Counted from the stretch's first letter, positions 7,090 through 15,098 are shown. The stretch: 40,232 bases of DNA from Ruminococcus sp. (GCF_019417665.1 NZ_DXUU01000022.1:1-40232); one strand, 5' to 3'. Notes: generated from the sequence alone by a model not told the origin. Numbers and translations: made by a program.

Positions 7090-10000
7090 TCAGTCAGACG
7101 GGAGAGATTTTACCAAAGAAACCAGGAACTTCAGCAGTGTTACTGCATCGTTCACACCAACGCCATCGTCTGTGCAGACATTCGCATTTGCATACTGCTG
7201 ACCGTTCAGCTTTACTGCGCCTGCAGCTGCCTTATTCAGCAGAACTGCATCTGTGACATCGACCTTGCCATCCAGGTTTACGTCACCGTAAATGGTAGCA
7301 TCCGGGATTTCCGGCGGCTGCGAAGCAGTCGTACCAGGGTTTGGATTCTTTGTTGTAGTCGCTGTGGTCGTCTTAGAAGTTGAAGTTGTGGTTGTCTTGC
7401 TTGTGGTAGTAGTGGTTGTATTCACAGTAGACGCTGTTGTTTTATTGCCGGCAGCATCTGTATAAACGGTAATAGACTCAATGGTGAACTCTGTACAATC
7501 GATCCACCAGATGCCGAGCTTCAGCTCACCGCCGTATTCTCTCTGAATGATTGCGGATGTTGCAGAGTCAATTTCCCACACGAGAGAACCAGACTTGCTG
7601 TTAAAGGTCTGTTCCATATCATCTGTCTTCGTCCAATAATCCGGTTCTACCTTGGTAGACGAACCAAAAGCGCCCTGCCATTTGCCGATCTCGCCGCTCT
7701 TTGCCTTGATATTTACTTCAACCTTTGTAACATTTTCATTTGCAGGAATACCAAACTTTGCCCATTCCCAACCGATCATCTTGTCATCAATCGGCAGCTC
7801 GCTATAGTCAACAGACTGATTCAGATCCAGAGTATAGGTGCCATTGCTGGTGTTGGGCTGCTGTGTGGTCGTCGTACCCTGACCGGAAGTATTGGAGTGG
7901 AGTACGATCTTTGTGATATCCACATTGTCTGCACCCGGCCAGTATACGCTAAACTTTACAGTTTCGCCAACGTTGGACGGAATATTATAGTCCACACTGC
8001 ACTCACCATTTGCGCCAACATTGACTTTGAAATCTTCCTGAAGCCATTCGCCTGCCCAGGTACCAAAAGATCCGCTTGCTTCTGTGTCGTCTGATTTTAC
8101 AGTAAAGTAAGCTGTTGCAGACTTTGCGCCATTGGGAGCAAATTCGGCATACTTATAGATCTTATCATCAATGCCCTTTTCGGTGCCTGTTGTAATATTT
8201 GCGTTCGTATCACCGCCGTTGCCGTTGGTTGTAGTAGTTGTTGTTGTGTTACTGGGCTGCTTGCTTGTTGTAGTTGACTGCGTAGTAGTAATAGAACCGT
8301 TGTCCAGAACAATCTTGGTGATCTCAACGCTGTCAGCACCCGGCCAATATACGCTGAACTTCACAGTTGCACCAGCATCAGACGGAACATTATATGTTAC
8401 ACTGCACTGACCGCCGGAAACGCTGGTTTTGAAGTCTTCCTGAAGCCACTCAGAACCATTCCATGTGCCAAATGCACCGCTGGATTCTGTATCATTGGAA
8501 TTTACAGTATAATATATTGTAGCAGTCTTTGCGCCATTGGGTGCAAATTCTGCGTACTTATACAGAGAACCGTCTGTTCCGATCTCTGTTCCAACGGTAA
8601 AGGATGCCTCAGAACCGCTAGGAGTGTTTCCGTTTGTTGTGGTTGTCGTTGTGGTTTCAGTCTTTTTCGTGGTAGAGGTTGTGGTTGTTGTGTCTGTCTT
8701 TCCGGTTGTTGTCGGAGTGGTTACAATCGTACCACCCTTTGTACCTTCAACAGAAGCGTCTACAGAACCAGTCTTATATACTTCATACAAGCCAGCAGCT
8801 GCGCCAACCAGTCCGGCATTATAGTCCAATGTAACCTCATTGCACTGATAATCCTGAATGGTATCCTTATAAGTGAAACTGGAATCAGTAGGACCGCCCA
8901 CCAGAGCACCTACCAAGGTGTGACCATCGCTGCTATAACCGGTCTGACCTGTCATTTGATCGTTGCTGTCATAACCAGAAGCTGCTCTGTGGTGTGCATA
9001 CTTTGCAGAGTTGCTGTCAAAACCAACCACAAAATTGGTGTTGATGGAGTTGTTTCCCAGAATCATCGCCATCTGTGCCTTGCACCAACTGTTGTAATTC
9101 ATAGAAGAAGCGTGCTTGGACGCAATCAGTGCACACAGCTGTACTGCGGTGTTATAGCGGCAGCTGCCCCATGCGTCTTCGCAGTAGTAGGTGGTCTCGC
9201 TGGAGCACTTCTGATTCAGATAAGTACTTACCTTCGCCCAGTCAGTAGAAGAATTGGTGATCTCTGCCTGGAGAATACCAGCGCCCAGGCTGACATTATT
9301 CCAGCTCAGAGGAGAGTAAATACCCCACTTACATCCAGACTGACCGGACTTGCCCTGGTTCGATGCTTCCATAAAGGTATTCAGGAATGTCTTATAGGTG
9401 CTGTCATTGGTTGCCAAATACAACCAGCCAGCAGCCCATGCCTGATCGTCATAATAGTCGTAAGAATTGTAAAATGCAGTAGTACCTTCATCCGCAGTAG
9501 AATTGTACTTGATGGAGAATTCATACAGTGCCTTCGCATAGGTCAGATCCTCTGCATTGCCGAAGTTAATATAGTTTACAGCCAGTGCTGCCGCATATTC
9601 TGCTGCAATATCGCTGGCGCTGTTTGTTGTTGTATACACCTGACGGCTGGAGGCGTCCTGTACTTCCGGCGCACACCATACAGCATGATCCTGATCACCA
9701 TTACCGACCTGATAGATGAAGCTGGTTACCGTACCACCGGACAGGGTGGTGCAGTCCTTAAAATACTTTGCGAAATAATCTGTAATGGTCTTGAGGTGTG
9801 CTGTCTGTCCCAGGCTGTCATAGCTGTCCTTGAATTCATAGTAACCCCAGCCCAGTGTAGAAGCTGTGTAACCAGCCGGGAGACCGAACTTTACGTGGTC
9901 ACCTGCGTCATGGAAACCGCCGGTCACTGCATCGCTGGTATGACAATCATCACGCCATTCCATCTGACCAGTTTCTCCTACCTGGTCACCGCACATGTTT

Positions 10001-10176
10001 GCATCATAAAAATACATGGAATACTGCAGCAGCTTTGCATAGTTATCATAAGATGCAGCAGACGCCGTCAATCCTGTGGTCTGTGTCAAAGCAGACAATG
10101 CAGTGGTTCCAGTCAGTAATGTCGCAGCACTGACAACACACGCCAGCGTACGCTTACCGAGCCCCAATTTTTTCAT
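7090..10176 (-). CDS. secreted cellulosomal GH9 endoglucanase with three C-terminal binding-type modules and dockerin
   Basis: 1028-residue exported enzyme. Signal peptide about 1-41 (cleavage near TASA/ASYDN), then the GH9 domain directly (about 43-460). Likely catalytic residues are intact: Asp93 in HDAGDHVKFG, HHRAASG near residue 395, and Glu447 in CNEVTLDYN. After a Thr-rich linker come two near-identical modules of about 100 residues (about 521-625 and 657-761; both contain YKYAEFAPNGAK and KFSVYWPGAD), a third unrelated beta-type module (about 779-903, GWEWAKFGIP...KLGIWWIDC), another Thr linker, and a dockerin (about 961-1028; GDVNLDGKVDVTDAVLLNK, then DDGVGVNDAVTLLKFL). The duplicated modules resemble carbohydrate-binding modules of Ruminococcus GH9 enzymes (CBM79-like is possible but unproven). 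The start at 10176 follows GAAAGGAG; an in-frame ATG at 10212 lacks a binding site. Own promoter and terminator. Confidence 0.94.
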   Translation of the reverse strand: MKKLGLGKRTLACVVSAATLLTGTTALSALTQTTGLTASAASYDNYAKLLQYSMYFYDANMCGDQVGETGQMEWRDDCHTSDAVTGGFHDAGDHVKFGLPAGYTASTLGWGYYEFKDSYDSLGQTAHLKTITDYFAKYFKDCTTLSGGTVTSFIYQVGNGDQDHAVWCAPEVQDASSRQVYTTTNSASDIAAEYAAALAVNYINFGNAEDLTYAKALYEFSIKYNSTADEGTTAFYNSYDYYDDQAWAAGWLYLATNDSTYKTFLNTFMEASNQGKSGQSGCKWGIYSPLSWNNVSLGAGILQAEITNSSTDWAKVSTYLNQKCSSETTYYCEDAWGSCRYNTAVQLCALIASKHASSMNYNSWCKAQMAMILGNNSINTNFVVGFDSNSAKYAHHRAASGYDSNDQMTGQTGYSSDGHTLVGALVGGPTDSSFTYKDTIQDYQCNEVTLDYNAGLVGAAAGLYEVYKTGSVDASVEGTKGGTIVTTPTTTGKTDTTTTTSTTKKTETTTTTTTNGNTPSGSEASFTVGTEIGTDGSLYKYAEFAPNGAKTATIYYTVNSNDTESSGAFGTWNGSEWLQEDFKTSVSGGQCSVTYNVPSDAGATVKFSVYWPGADSVEITKIVLDNGSITTTQSTTTSKQPSNTTTTTTTNGNGGDTNANITTGTEKGIDDKIYKYAEFAPNGAKSATAYFTVKSDDTEASGSFGTWAGEWLQEDFKVNVGANGECSVDYNIPSNVGETVKFSVYWPGADNVDITKIVLHSNTSGQGTTTTQQPNTSNGTYTLDLNQSVDYSELPIDDKMIGWEWAKFGIPANENVTKVEVNIKAKSGEIGKWQGAFGSSTKVEPDYWTKTDDMEQTFNSKSGSLVWEIDSATSAIIQREYGGELKLGIWWIDCTEFTIESITVYTDAAGNKTTASTVNTTTTTTSKTTTTSTSKTTTATTTKNPNPGTTASQPPEIPDATIYGDVNLDGKVDVTDAVLLNKAAAGAVKLNGQQYANANVCTDDGVGVNDAVTLLKFLVSLVKSLPSD

Positions 10177-10293
10177 AAGAAAACTCCTTTCAATGTTCCC
10201 GGCGACTCTCATCCTGCGCCACCTAAAAATGTGCTTGGGGATTGTTTCACAAATACATGGATTTTTCGAACAAGCCCAATTTGCCCGACATAT

Positions 10294-10322
10294 ATTTTAT
10301 CATATATTCCAAAAAAAATCAA
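10294..10322 (-). promoter_or_regulatory. probable promoter of the second GH9 gene
   Basis: Minus strand TTGATT (10317-10322), 17-base spacer, TAAAAT (10294-10299). It leaves a leader of about 110 nt. Weaker than the metK promoter by consensus. Confidence 0.5.
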
Positions 10323-10393
10323 CAGTTTTTTCCTTTCCAGACGCATTTCTATGAATTATCACTAAAGTGCCGGCTCTGTTTTTAGCCATATTG

Positions 10394-11170
10394 TCAATAA
10401 TCTGTCCCCATTTCAGGCTTTTTTTTAGAAGCGAGCCTTGTTTCCACAGTTTTTTGCAGGATTTCCTGAAGCTGCCGCCAATCCGGGAGTTCAGCTTCAA
10501 TGAACTGATAGAATTGTCTGGAATGGTTCGGATAGAGAAAATGGGTAAACTCGTGGATCACCACATATTCTATACAGCGCACCGGCGCAGCAAGAAGCCG
10601 GGTATTAAAAGTCAGCACGCCGCGCTTAGGACGGCAGTTCCCCCACTGGGCGACCATGGCACGAAAACGGATCTCCGGAAACTGTACCTCATGTGCAGCA
10701 AAGACAGGATACACTGCCCGGCAAAGATTGCGCACCGCCTTTTCACAAGAGCTGTTCCACCAGGCATCGAACACCTTTTTCCGATGTTTCTCGTCAGACG
10801 GATCCCGAACAAGCAGAAGCAGCTTGTCTCCCTGGAGCTGTACACAATCCCGTGTGCCCCGTACCACTTCCAGAACATAAATTTTCCCCAGATAGAGCAC
10901 CGTTTCTCCAGTGATGTAAGTATCAGGATATTGCTGAGCGCTGTCCTTTTCGGCACGAGTAAACTGATGCAGAACAGTCAGGATCCGTTTTTCATGCTGC
11001 CGTAGGATTTCCTCGATCTCCTCCAGCGGCACATGATACGGTGCTGACACCACCAGACCAGTGCCCGAACGCACCCGCATATTGATATTCTTAACCTTTT
11101 TGCGTTCCAATGTATAGGAAATCATCTCACTGCCGAGAATCAAACTACGGTGTTCTGTCTGCTGCGGCAT
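10394..11170 (-). CDS. YgjP-like zinc metallopeptidase (DUF45/M48-related)
   Basis: 258-residue cytoplasmic protein with no signal peptide. The zinc-binding motif HEFTH is at 206-210, with the third ligand probably His216 in LYPNHS. Upstream are the family segments RFRAMVAQWGNCRPKRGVLTFN (shortened here: the WG-N-CRPKRG stretch at about 176-184) and an N-terminal KVKNINMRV strand. This is the YgjP/WTIP-type predicted metalloprotease family; substrates are unknown. Start supported by AAGAGGTGAG directly before the ATG. It is transcribed in the same direction as crcB, 183 bases downstream of it, with no obvious terminator between. Confidence 0.88.
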   Translation of the reverse strand: MPQQTEHRSLILGSEMISYTLERKKVKNINMRVRSGTGLVVSAPYHVPLEEIEEILRQHEKRILTVLHQFTRAEKDSAQQYPDTYITGETVLYLGKIYVLEVVRGTRDCVQLQGDKLLLLVRDPSDEKHRKKVFDAWWNSSCEKAVRNLCRAVYPVFAAHEVQFPEIRFRAMVAQWGNCRPKRGVLTFNTRLLAAPVRCIEYVVIHEFTHFLYPNHSRQFYQFIEAELPDWRQLQEILQKTVETRLASKKKPEMGTDY

Positions 11171-11353
11171 GTACTCACCTCTTTGCTTTTTTGAAATCAG
11201 ATCATATAAATATGAAATATGCGTCCCATCGGCACAATTTTACATCTACTGCATTAAAAATTCTTGCCAGGCGAAGGCTTTCCACAAATTTTTACCTTGT
11301 ATTCGTAGAAATTCTGCTCGAAAATCTGCACACATATTCTATTTAAACAAGTT

Positions 11354-11722
11354 TTAACCGAACAACCGATGCTGCATAAACTTTCCTAGCAGCACACCGC
11401 AAAGGCAACCTATCACACTCAGCACTACATACAGACTCCCCAACAGCCACTGCTTTTCCTGGAACAAAGTCATTGCTTCCAGCGAAAAGGTAGAAAATGT
11501 CGTGAAACCGCCGCAGACGCCAGTCTTCCAGAACAACGTGCTCTTCTGGGACAGCTGCTGTGCCGATGCTGCTTCTGCAATCAGACCGATGGCAATTGCA
11601 CCCAGAAAATTGATCACCAGAGTCAGAACCGGGAATGTACTGCGTACGGGAATCAATCCGATGGCATAGCGCAGCATTGCACCCAGCGCACCGCCGCATC
11701 CCACAAGCATAAGGGAAAACAT
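11354..11722 (-). CDS. crcB: CrcB/FluC fluoride channel
   Basis: 122-residue four-helix membrane protein that lets fluoride out of the cell; FluC works as an antiparallel dimer. Diagnostic segments are GCGGALGAMLRY near the N terminus, INFLGAIAIGL, and GVCGGFTTFSTFSLE with the Phe/Thr pore track. The start at 11722 (MFSLMLVGCGG) has GAGGTGAT 8 bases upstream; alternative GTG and ATG codons at 11734 and 11731 are too close to that site. Many Firmicutes have two half-length crcB genes side by side; only one is seen here. The upstream region does not match the fluoride riboswitch by eye. Confidence 0.93.
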   Translation of the reverse strand: MFSLMLVGCGGALGAMLRYAIGLIPVRSTFPVLTLVINFLGAIAIGLIAEAASAQQLSQKSTLFWKTGVCGGFTTFSTFSLEAMTLFQEKQWLLGSLYVVLSVIGCLCGVLLGKFMQHRLFG

Positions 11723-11791
11723 GGATTCCATCACCTCGATATTATATCAGAAATTTACCGCAATACATAATTACATAATTGCATTTTGTCC

Positions 11792-11820
11792 AGTATAACA
11801 CATTCCCCTACAAAATACAA
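11792..11820 (-). promoter_or_regulatory. promoter of crcB
   Basis: Minus strand TTGTAT (11815-11820), 17-base spacer, TATACT (11792-11797). It sits immediately after the terminator of the upstream transporter gene, so crcB is probably a separate unit. Confidence 0.6.
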
Positions 11821-11821
11821 G

Positions 11822-11853
11822 CAAAAACCGCACACGATCTCTCATGTGCGGTT
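11822..11853 (-). terminator. terminator of the formate/nitrite-family transporter gene
   Basis: AACCGCACA (11826-11834) pairs with TGTGCGGTT (11845-11853); on the minus strand the stem is followed by TTTTTGC. It lies 13 bases after the stop codon. Confidence 0.8.
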
Positions 11854-11865
11854 CTATCATATCAA

Positions 11866-12546
11866 TCAAAGGGGATTTCTGGAGAACCGTTTCAAAAACG
11901 GAATGCAGATACCACCGAAAGCATTTCCCGCAATAACCATGGGGAAATACAGCAATGCACGAATCGGATCAGGGCAGCCTGCCAGAAAATAATAGAATAT
12001 ATCTGCCACACAGTGATTGAACCCAGCCAGAATAAACACCATAATTGGCATGACCACTACAAATAGTCCGGCAACATGGTTCTTCTTTTCTGTACAGTGA
12101 CGACAGCCTTCCACGGCAGAAAACATCATAATACCGCAGAAAAAAGCCAATACAAAAGAACTAAGAGGGCTGTCCCAGAGTTTTCCTTCCATGGAAGTCT
12201 GTGCACGATCCATCAGCGACACATCCATACCATTCACAGAAACATCCCGTGCAAACCGTGTAAGATGCACTAATCCAGCTGTCAGACCTGCACCTACAGC
12301 ATTCGCCAGCAAGGTAAAAAAAGTCTCTCCCAGATAGGCACGATCCCGATCCAGGATATATCCTACCTTTCCGGTGTACAATCCATATTGAAAATGGATG
12401 ATACAGAACAATCCCAAAGAGAAGAGGAATGCGCCGATATAGCGGTTTTCACAAGACAAACTCACAATGCCGCCGATGCCGATCATAAGACCGGACAGCA
12501 AGCCATCCACAAAAAAAGAGAGCCATTTATTCTTCTTTTTTTCCAT
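11866..12546 (-). CDS. formate/nitrite transporter (FNT) family membrane protein
   Basis: 226-residue integral membrane protein with about six hydrophobic segments. The FNT signature near the C terminus is GFNHCVADIFYYFLAG (compare GFEHSVANM in FocA/NirC), and the re-entrant-loop area around LLANAVGAGLTAGL fits. FNT channels are pentamers that pass formate, nitrite or hydrosulfide; which anion this one carries cannot be told. It is somewhat shorter than typical members (about 260-290). The ATG has only a weak AGGAAA upstream, 27 bases after the stop of the small gene at 12574, so the two are probably cotranscribed and perhaps translationally linked. Confidence 0.82.
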   Translation of the reverse strand: MEKKKNKWLSFFVDGLLSGLMIGIGGIVSLSCENRYIGAFLFSLGLFCIIHFQYGLYTGKVGYILDRDRAYLGETFFTLLANAVGAGLTAGLVHLTRFARDVSVNGMDVSLMDRAQTSMEGKLWDSPLSSFVLAFFCGIMMFSAVEGCRHCTEKKNHVAGLFVVVMPIMVFILAGFNHCVADIFYYFLAGCPDPIRALLYFPMVIAGNAFGGICIPFLKRFSRNPL

Positions 12547-12573
12547 ACAAGTTTCCTACGCTTTCTTGAAATT

Positions 12574-12882
12574 TCAAGCAAAATAAGGTTCCGGATCTGC
12601 GCCGTTCACAGCGATCACATCCAAAGGCTCCTGTAGATCCGGCAGCAAAAAACCGCCTTCAATACAAGCCGAGCTGCAAAATGCAAACATAGACGGATAG
12701 GTATCCTCGTCCAGGTAGAATGGCTCTCTTGCATTATCCGGGTTTACGCCCACACGATATAACACTTCTGCATAATGGAACAGGACCTCCAGATGTTCCG
12801 AACGATGTCTGCGCATAAGGCCGGTGACTTCCGACGCCGGAACATGCACACTTTTCCAATCAAATATAAGATCAGGCTGCAT
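12574..12882 (-). CDS. small conserved-looking protein of unknown function
   Basis: 102 residues, acidic, no membrane segment or signal peptide. I do not recognise a family. The open frame continues upstream, but the start at 12882 (MQPDLIFDWK) has AAAGGAG 8 bases before it. The sequence contains a basic central stretch (LMRRHRSEH) and two cysteines in AFCSSACIEGG. It lies just ahead of the FNT transporter gene and behind the terminator of the zinc-ribbon gene. No convincing promoter was seen in 12883-12933, so it may depend on read-through or on a promoter far from consensus. Confidence 0.65.
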   Translation of the reverse strand: MQPDLIFDWKSVHVPASEVTGLMRRHRSEHLEVLFHYAEVLYRVGVNPDNAREPFYLDEDTYPSMFAFCSSACIEGGFLLPDLQEPLDVIAVNGADPEPYFA

Positions 12883-12933
12883 TTTTAAACTCCTTTCCAT
12901 CCGTCTGCTGTCAAATCCAGAGGACGGGTTGAC

Positions 12934-12968
12934 ACAAAAACAGCACACCCCACAACAGGCTGTGCTGT
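12934..12968 (-). terminator. terminator of the zinc-ribbon gene
   Basis: ACAGCACA (12940-12947) pairs with TGTGCTGT (12961-12968); on the minus strand the stem leads into TTTTTGTGTC. It is 14 bases after the stop codon at 12982. Confidence 0.75.
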
Positions 12969-12981
12969 CCATATATTCTCG

Positions 12982-13335
12982 TTATTCTGCTTCGCCCAGC
13001 TTTGTGCCGCAGTTTCCACAGAAGCCAAAGGTATACTTCTCATCAAACCGTGCGCCGCACTGACCGCAGATGCGGATGCCTTTCAGCTGGCTCAAATCGC
13101 CCTGCATGCTGGCGATCCGACGCTTTCTGTCATCAATATCTGCACAGAGTTCCAACTCTGCCTTATGATCACCGTTGGGATTCTCATAAAACAGTCTGCC
13201 GATCTCAGTCATTACTTCCTGAATGCGTTCTTTCTCATAAGCGATCTTCTTCTTCAGATTGCTGGTTTCAGCGGCACTCTTAGAAGATTCCGTTACGCTG
13301 CGGCTGACTTGATTTACCTTGTCAAAAAGTCCCAT
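12982..13335 (-). CDS. zinc-ribbon protein with N-terminal coiled coil
   Basis: 117 residues. Residues about 1-85 are helical and charged (KKKIAYEKERIQEVMTEIG, then DIDDRKRRIASMQGDL), likely a coiled coil. The last 30 residues form a zinc ribbon with CGQC and CGNC pairs separated by about 13 residues. Such small zinc-ribbon proteins are common in gut Firmicutes next to unrelated genes; the function is not known. Start set by AGGAGAT before ATG. It is a single-gene unit with consensus promoter (13397-13425) and terminator (12934-12968). Confidence 0.8.
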   Translation of the reverse strand: MGLFDKVNQVSRSVTESSKSAAETSNLKKKIAYEKERIQEVMTEIGRLFYENPNGDHKAELELCADIDDRKRRIASMQGDLSQLKGIRICGQCGARFDEKYTFGFCGNCGTKLGEAE

Positions 13336-13396
13336 GGTTCTATCTCCTGTTCTCCGGAACGCTTTCTACAATTCCGGCTATAATATCGTTACTTAA

Positions 13397-13425
13397 ATTA
13401 TACATGATTGACAAGTTTTTGTCAA
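13397..13425 (-). promoter_or_regulatory. sigma-A promoter of the zinc-ribbon gene
   Basis: Minus strand TTGACA (13420-13425), 17-base spacer, TATAAT (13397-13402). Perfect hexamers. The spacer itself holds an inverted TTGTCAA copy of the -35 region, which gives the local palindrome TTGACAaaaacTTGTCAA. Confidence 0.85.
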
Positions 13426-13431
13426 GGGTAT

Positions 13432-13482
13432 TTTCTGTCAAAATTATTGAAAGCGTGTTTCTGTCAAAATTATTGAAAGCGT
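13432..13482. repeat. tandem duplication of a 25-26 bp unit
   Basis: A 25-base unit beginning TTTCTGTCAAAATTATTG and ending AAAGCGT occurs at 13432-13456 and again, identically, at 13458-13482. It fills the space between the stop codon of the GH-A gene (13483) and the zinc-ribbon promoter. Each copy carries TGTCAA (minus TTGACA) and TGAAAGCG. Confidence 0.85.
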
Positions 13483-13487
13483 TTACT
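13474..13487. promoter_or_regulatory. possible CcpA/LacI-family operator (cre-like)
   Basis: TGAAAGCGTTTACT fits the Gram-positive catabolite-response consensus TGWAARCGYTWNCW at every fixed position. It spans the stop codon of the hydrolase gene and lies about 50 bases upstream of the zinc-ribbon -35. The earlier repeat copy has only the left half. With one site and no CcpA in view this is tentative. Confidence 0.35.
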
Positions 13488-14913
13488 TCTCCACCGGCTC
13501 AAACCGGATTCGGATCTTCGGCAGTTCATCCAGTACCGTATCGCAGTGGAACAAACCATCCTCTACAGACAGATCATTTTCACCAGTTGCCGGCGGTGCA
13601 AAAATTTTCAATGTCATATCCGCAGCCCCCTGCAGCGGCTTTTCAAAAAATGCACCCATGAGATCTACGGTCTTCGTGCCCGGTGCCTTGTAGAACCACT
13701 TGCCGTTCAGTTCCAGCATCAAGTTGCTTTCTTCTTCAAAAGTCACCTCACAGAAGGTAGGGTTCTTCTCGAAATGCAGCGGGATCGCCAGACCCTCGGC
13801 ATCCTCAGAATTGCTCCAGCGCAGAGTAACAGGCAATTTTACCTCCCCATCCTGTCTGGTGATCTCCGGCTTGAACCAGTCACGCTGGATGATCTCTTTA
13901 TAAGCATCCAGAACCGGCTGTGCAATGCCTACATCCGGGTTATTGGGATCTTCGATCTCCAGACCCAGACGTCCGCGGTCACGGAATTGATAGAATGTAA
14001 ATGCGCTGAACCAGTCTGCCTGTTCTGCCTCCAGTCTGTCGCAGAACTCCCGTACCATATCTGCCTGTTCATAAGGCCCGGTCACATCGCCGTCAGCATT
14101 GAATTCCGCCATAGTCATAGGCTTTGCAGCGCCGCCGTTCAGATAGCGGAACCGTTCAAAACTGCGCTTTGTCTTTTCATAAGTATCGGCAACAGTACCC
14201 CGGCTGTGGGTATTGCCACCGTGCTCTGCCACATCATAGGGCCAGCCCCAGTGGAGTGCCATATATTTGTCTACTGACCAGATATCTGCTGCCGGAATGG
14301 TTTGTGCAAACTCCGCTTCCTTTTCCATCTCTTCCTTGGAAAGATCTTCGATACCGCCGATACAGGTAATGGTCTGAACATTGGGTGCATGTTCCTTGAT
14401 GATCCGGCTGGCACGGACAAAGAAGTCCGCTACCTCCTGATAGGTACAGCGCTTATTGAATGAGAACCAGTTACCCGTTGCCTCATGGTTGATGCGCAGG
14501 AACACCCGTCCAAAAGGACGCAGATCCTCGCCGATGGCTGCCAGATGTTCGTCAGAAACATGGGGATCAATGGTCAGCGTCAAGCTGACATCCTGTCCAT
14601 GCTGACGAATCTCACGCATATAATTGAATGGCTCGCCTTCGGTATTGCCGCCGAGACCACCCTTATAGGTGAAATAGTCGTCATAGGGAAAATCCCAGGC
14701 AAAGCTGACATCCGGGCTGGCATGTACCACGCTGGCTCTTCCCGGCCATCCCTCATCCAGAGGATAGTAGCAGTACATCAGGCTGATGCTGCGGTGCGGG
14801 CGTCCCATTTTCGCCAGGATATAGTCCTGATTCACATATTCGCCGCGTTCGCTGCCATCTCCCAGATCCACAGCACATTTTGCCTTTCCCATATGAATAC
14901 GGTAAATCTCCAT
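13483..14913 (-). CDS. intracellular clan GH-A glycoside hydrolase, GH26-like
   Basis: 476 residues without signal peptide, so probably cytoplasmic. A TIM-barrel hydrolase is suggested by LRINHEATGNWFSF (Glu144, resembling the acid/base motif WHEMNG-WFWW of GH26) and KPMTMAEFN (Glu270, placed like a clan GH-A nucleophile), with DIWSVDKYMALHWGWPYD and FTFYQFRDRGRLG between and after. The last 110 residues look like a separate beta domain. Substrate could be manno- or xylo-oligosaccharide; this is inference. The ATG at 14913 has AAAGGAG 8 bases upstream; the open frame extends further but without a binding site. It has its own promoter (14987-15015) and a palindromic leader element (14937-14963), so it looks regulated on its own. 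The cre-like sequence lies at its 3' end. Confidence 0.7.
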   Translation of the reverse strand: MEIYRIHMGKAKCAVDLGDGSERGEYVNQDYILAKMGRPHRSISLMYCYYPLDEGWPGRASVVHASPDVSFAWDFPYDDYFTYKGGLGGNTEGEPFNYMREIRQHGQDVSLTLTIDPHVSDEHLAAIGEDLRPFGRVFLRINHEATGNWFSFNKRCTYQEVADFFVRASRIIKEHAPNVQTITCIGGIEDLSKEEMEKEAEFAQTIPAADIWSVDKYMALHWGWPYDVAEHGGNTHSRGTVADTYEKTKRSFERFRYLNGGAAKPMTMAEFNADGDVTGPYEQADMVREFCDRLEAEQADWFSAFTFYQFRDRGRLGLEIEDPNNPDVGIAQPVLDAYKEIIQRDWFKPEITRQDGEVKLPVTLRWSNSEDAEGLAIPLHFEKNPTFCEVTFEEESNLMLELNGKWFYKAPGTKTVDLMGAFFEKPLQGAADMTLKIFAPPATGENDLSVEDGLFHCDTVLDELPKIRIRFEPVEK

Positions 14914-14936
14914 AAAATCATTCTCCTTTATTGAAA

Positions 14937-14963
14937 GCAGTACTGCACAATGTACAGTACTGC
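14937..14963. promoter_or_regulatory. 27-bp palindrome in the leader of the GH-A gene
   Basis: GCAGTACTGCACA-a-TGTACAGTACTGC is a 13-bp inverted repeat with one mismatch around a single central base; each arm contains the self-complementary CAGTACTG. It lies between the -10 box and the ribosome binding site, the usual place for a repressor operator, though it could also act as an RNA hairpin at the 5' end. Confidence 0.6.
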
Positions 14964-14986
14964 CTGGAATCATTTTCAGTAATATT

Positions 14987-15015
14987 ATTATAAAGGAAGA
15001 TCGTGATCATGTCAA
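14987..15015 (-). promoter_or_regulatory. sigma-A promoter of the GH-A gene
   Basis: Minus strand TTGACA (15010-15015), 17-base spacer, TATAAT (14987-14992). Both hexamers perfect. Confidence 0.85.
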
Positions 15016-15098
15016 GAGAAAATACGACAAATCTTACAGGTTTTTGCCGAGTGAAAACCAACGGCTGAAAAAGGCCGGGGCAACATTTGATTTTCAAC

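Noticed and set aside
7320..8760. Thr-rich GTTGTTGT/ACTACC repeats that could be taken for a repeat array
   Set aside because: They encode Thr linkers between modules of the GH9 enzyme; there are no regular spacers as in CRISPR.
8920..10119. Open frame of 399 codons on the plus strand
   Set aside because: Antisense shadow of the second GH9 gene.
11723..11790. Possible fluoride riboswitch before crcB
   Set aside because: The leader does not show the conserved fluoride aptamer sequence or pseudoknot pairing by eye.
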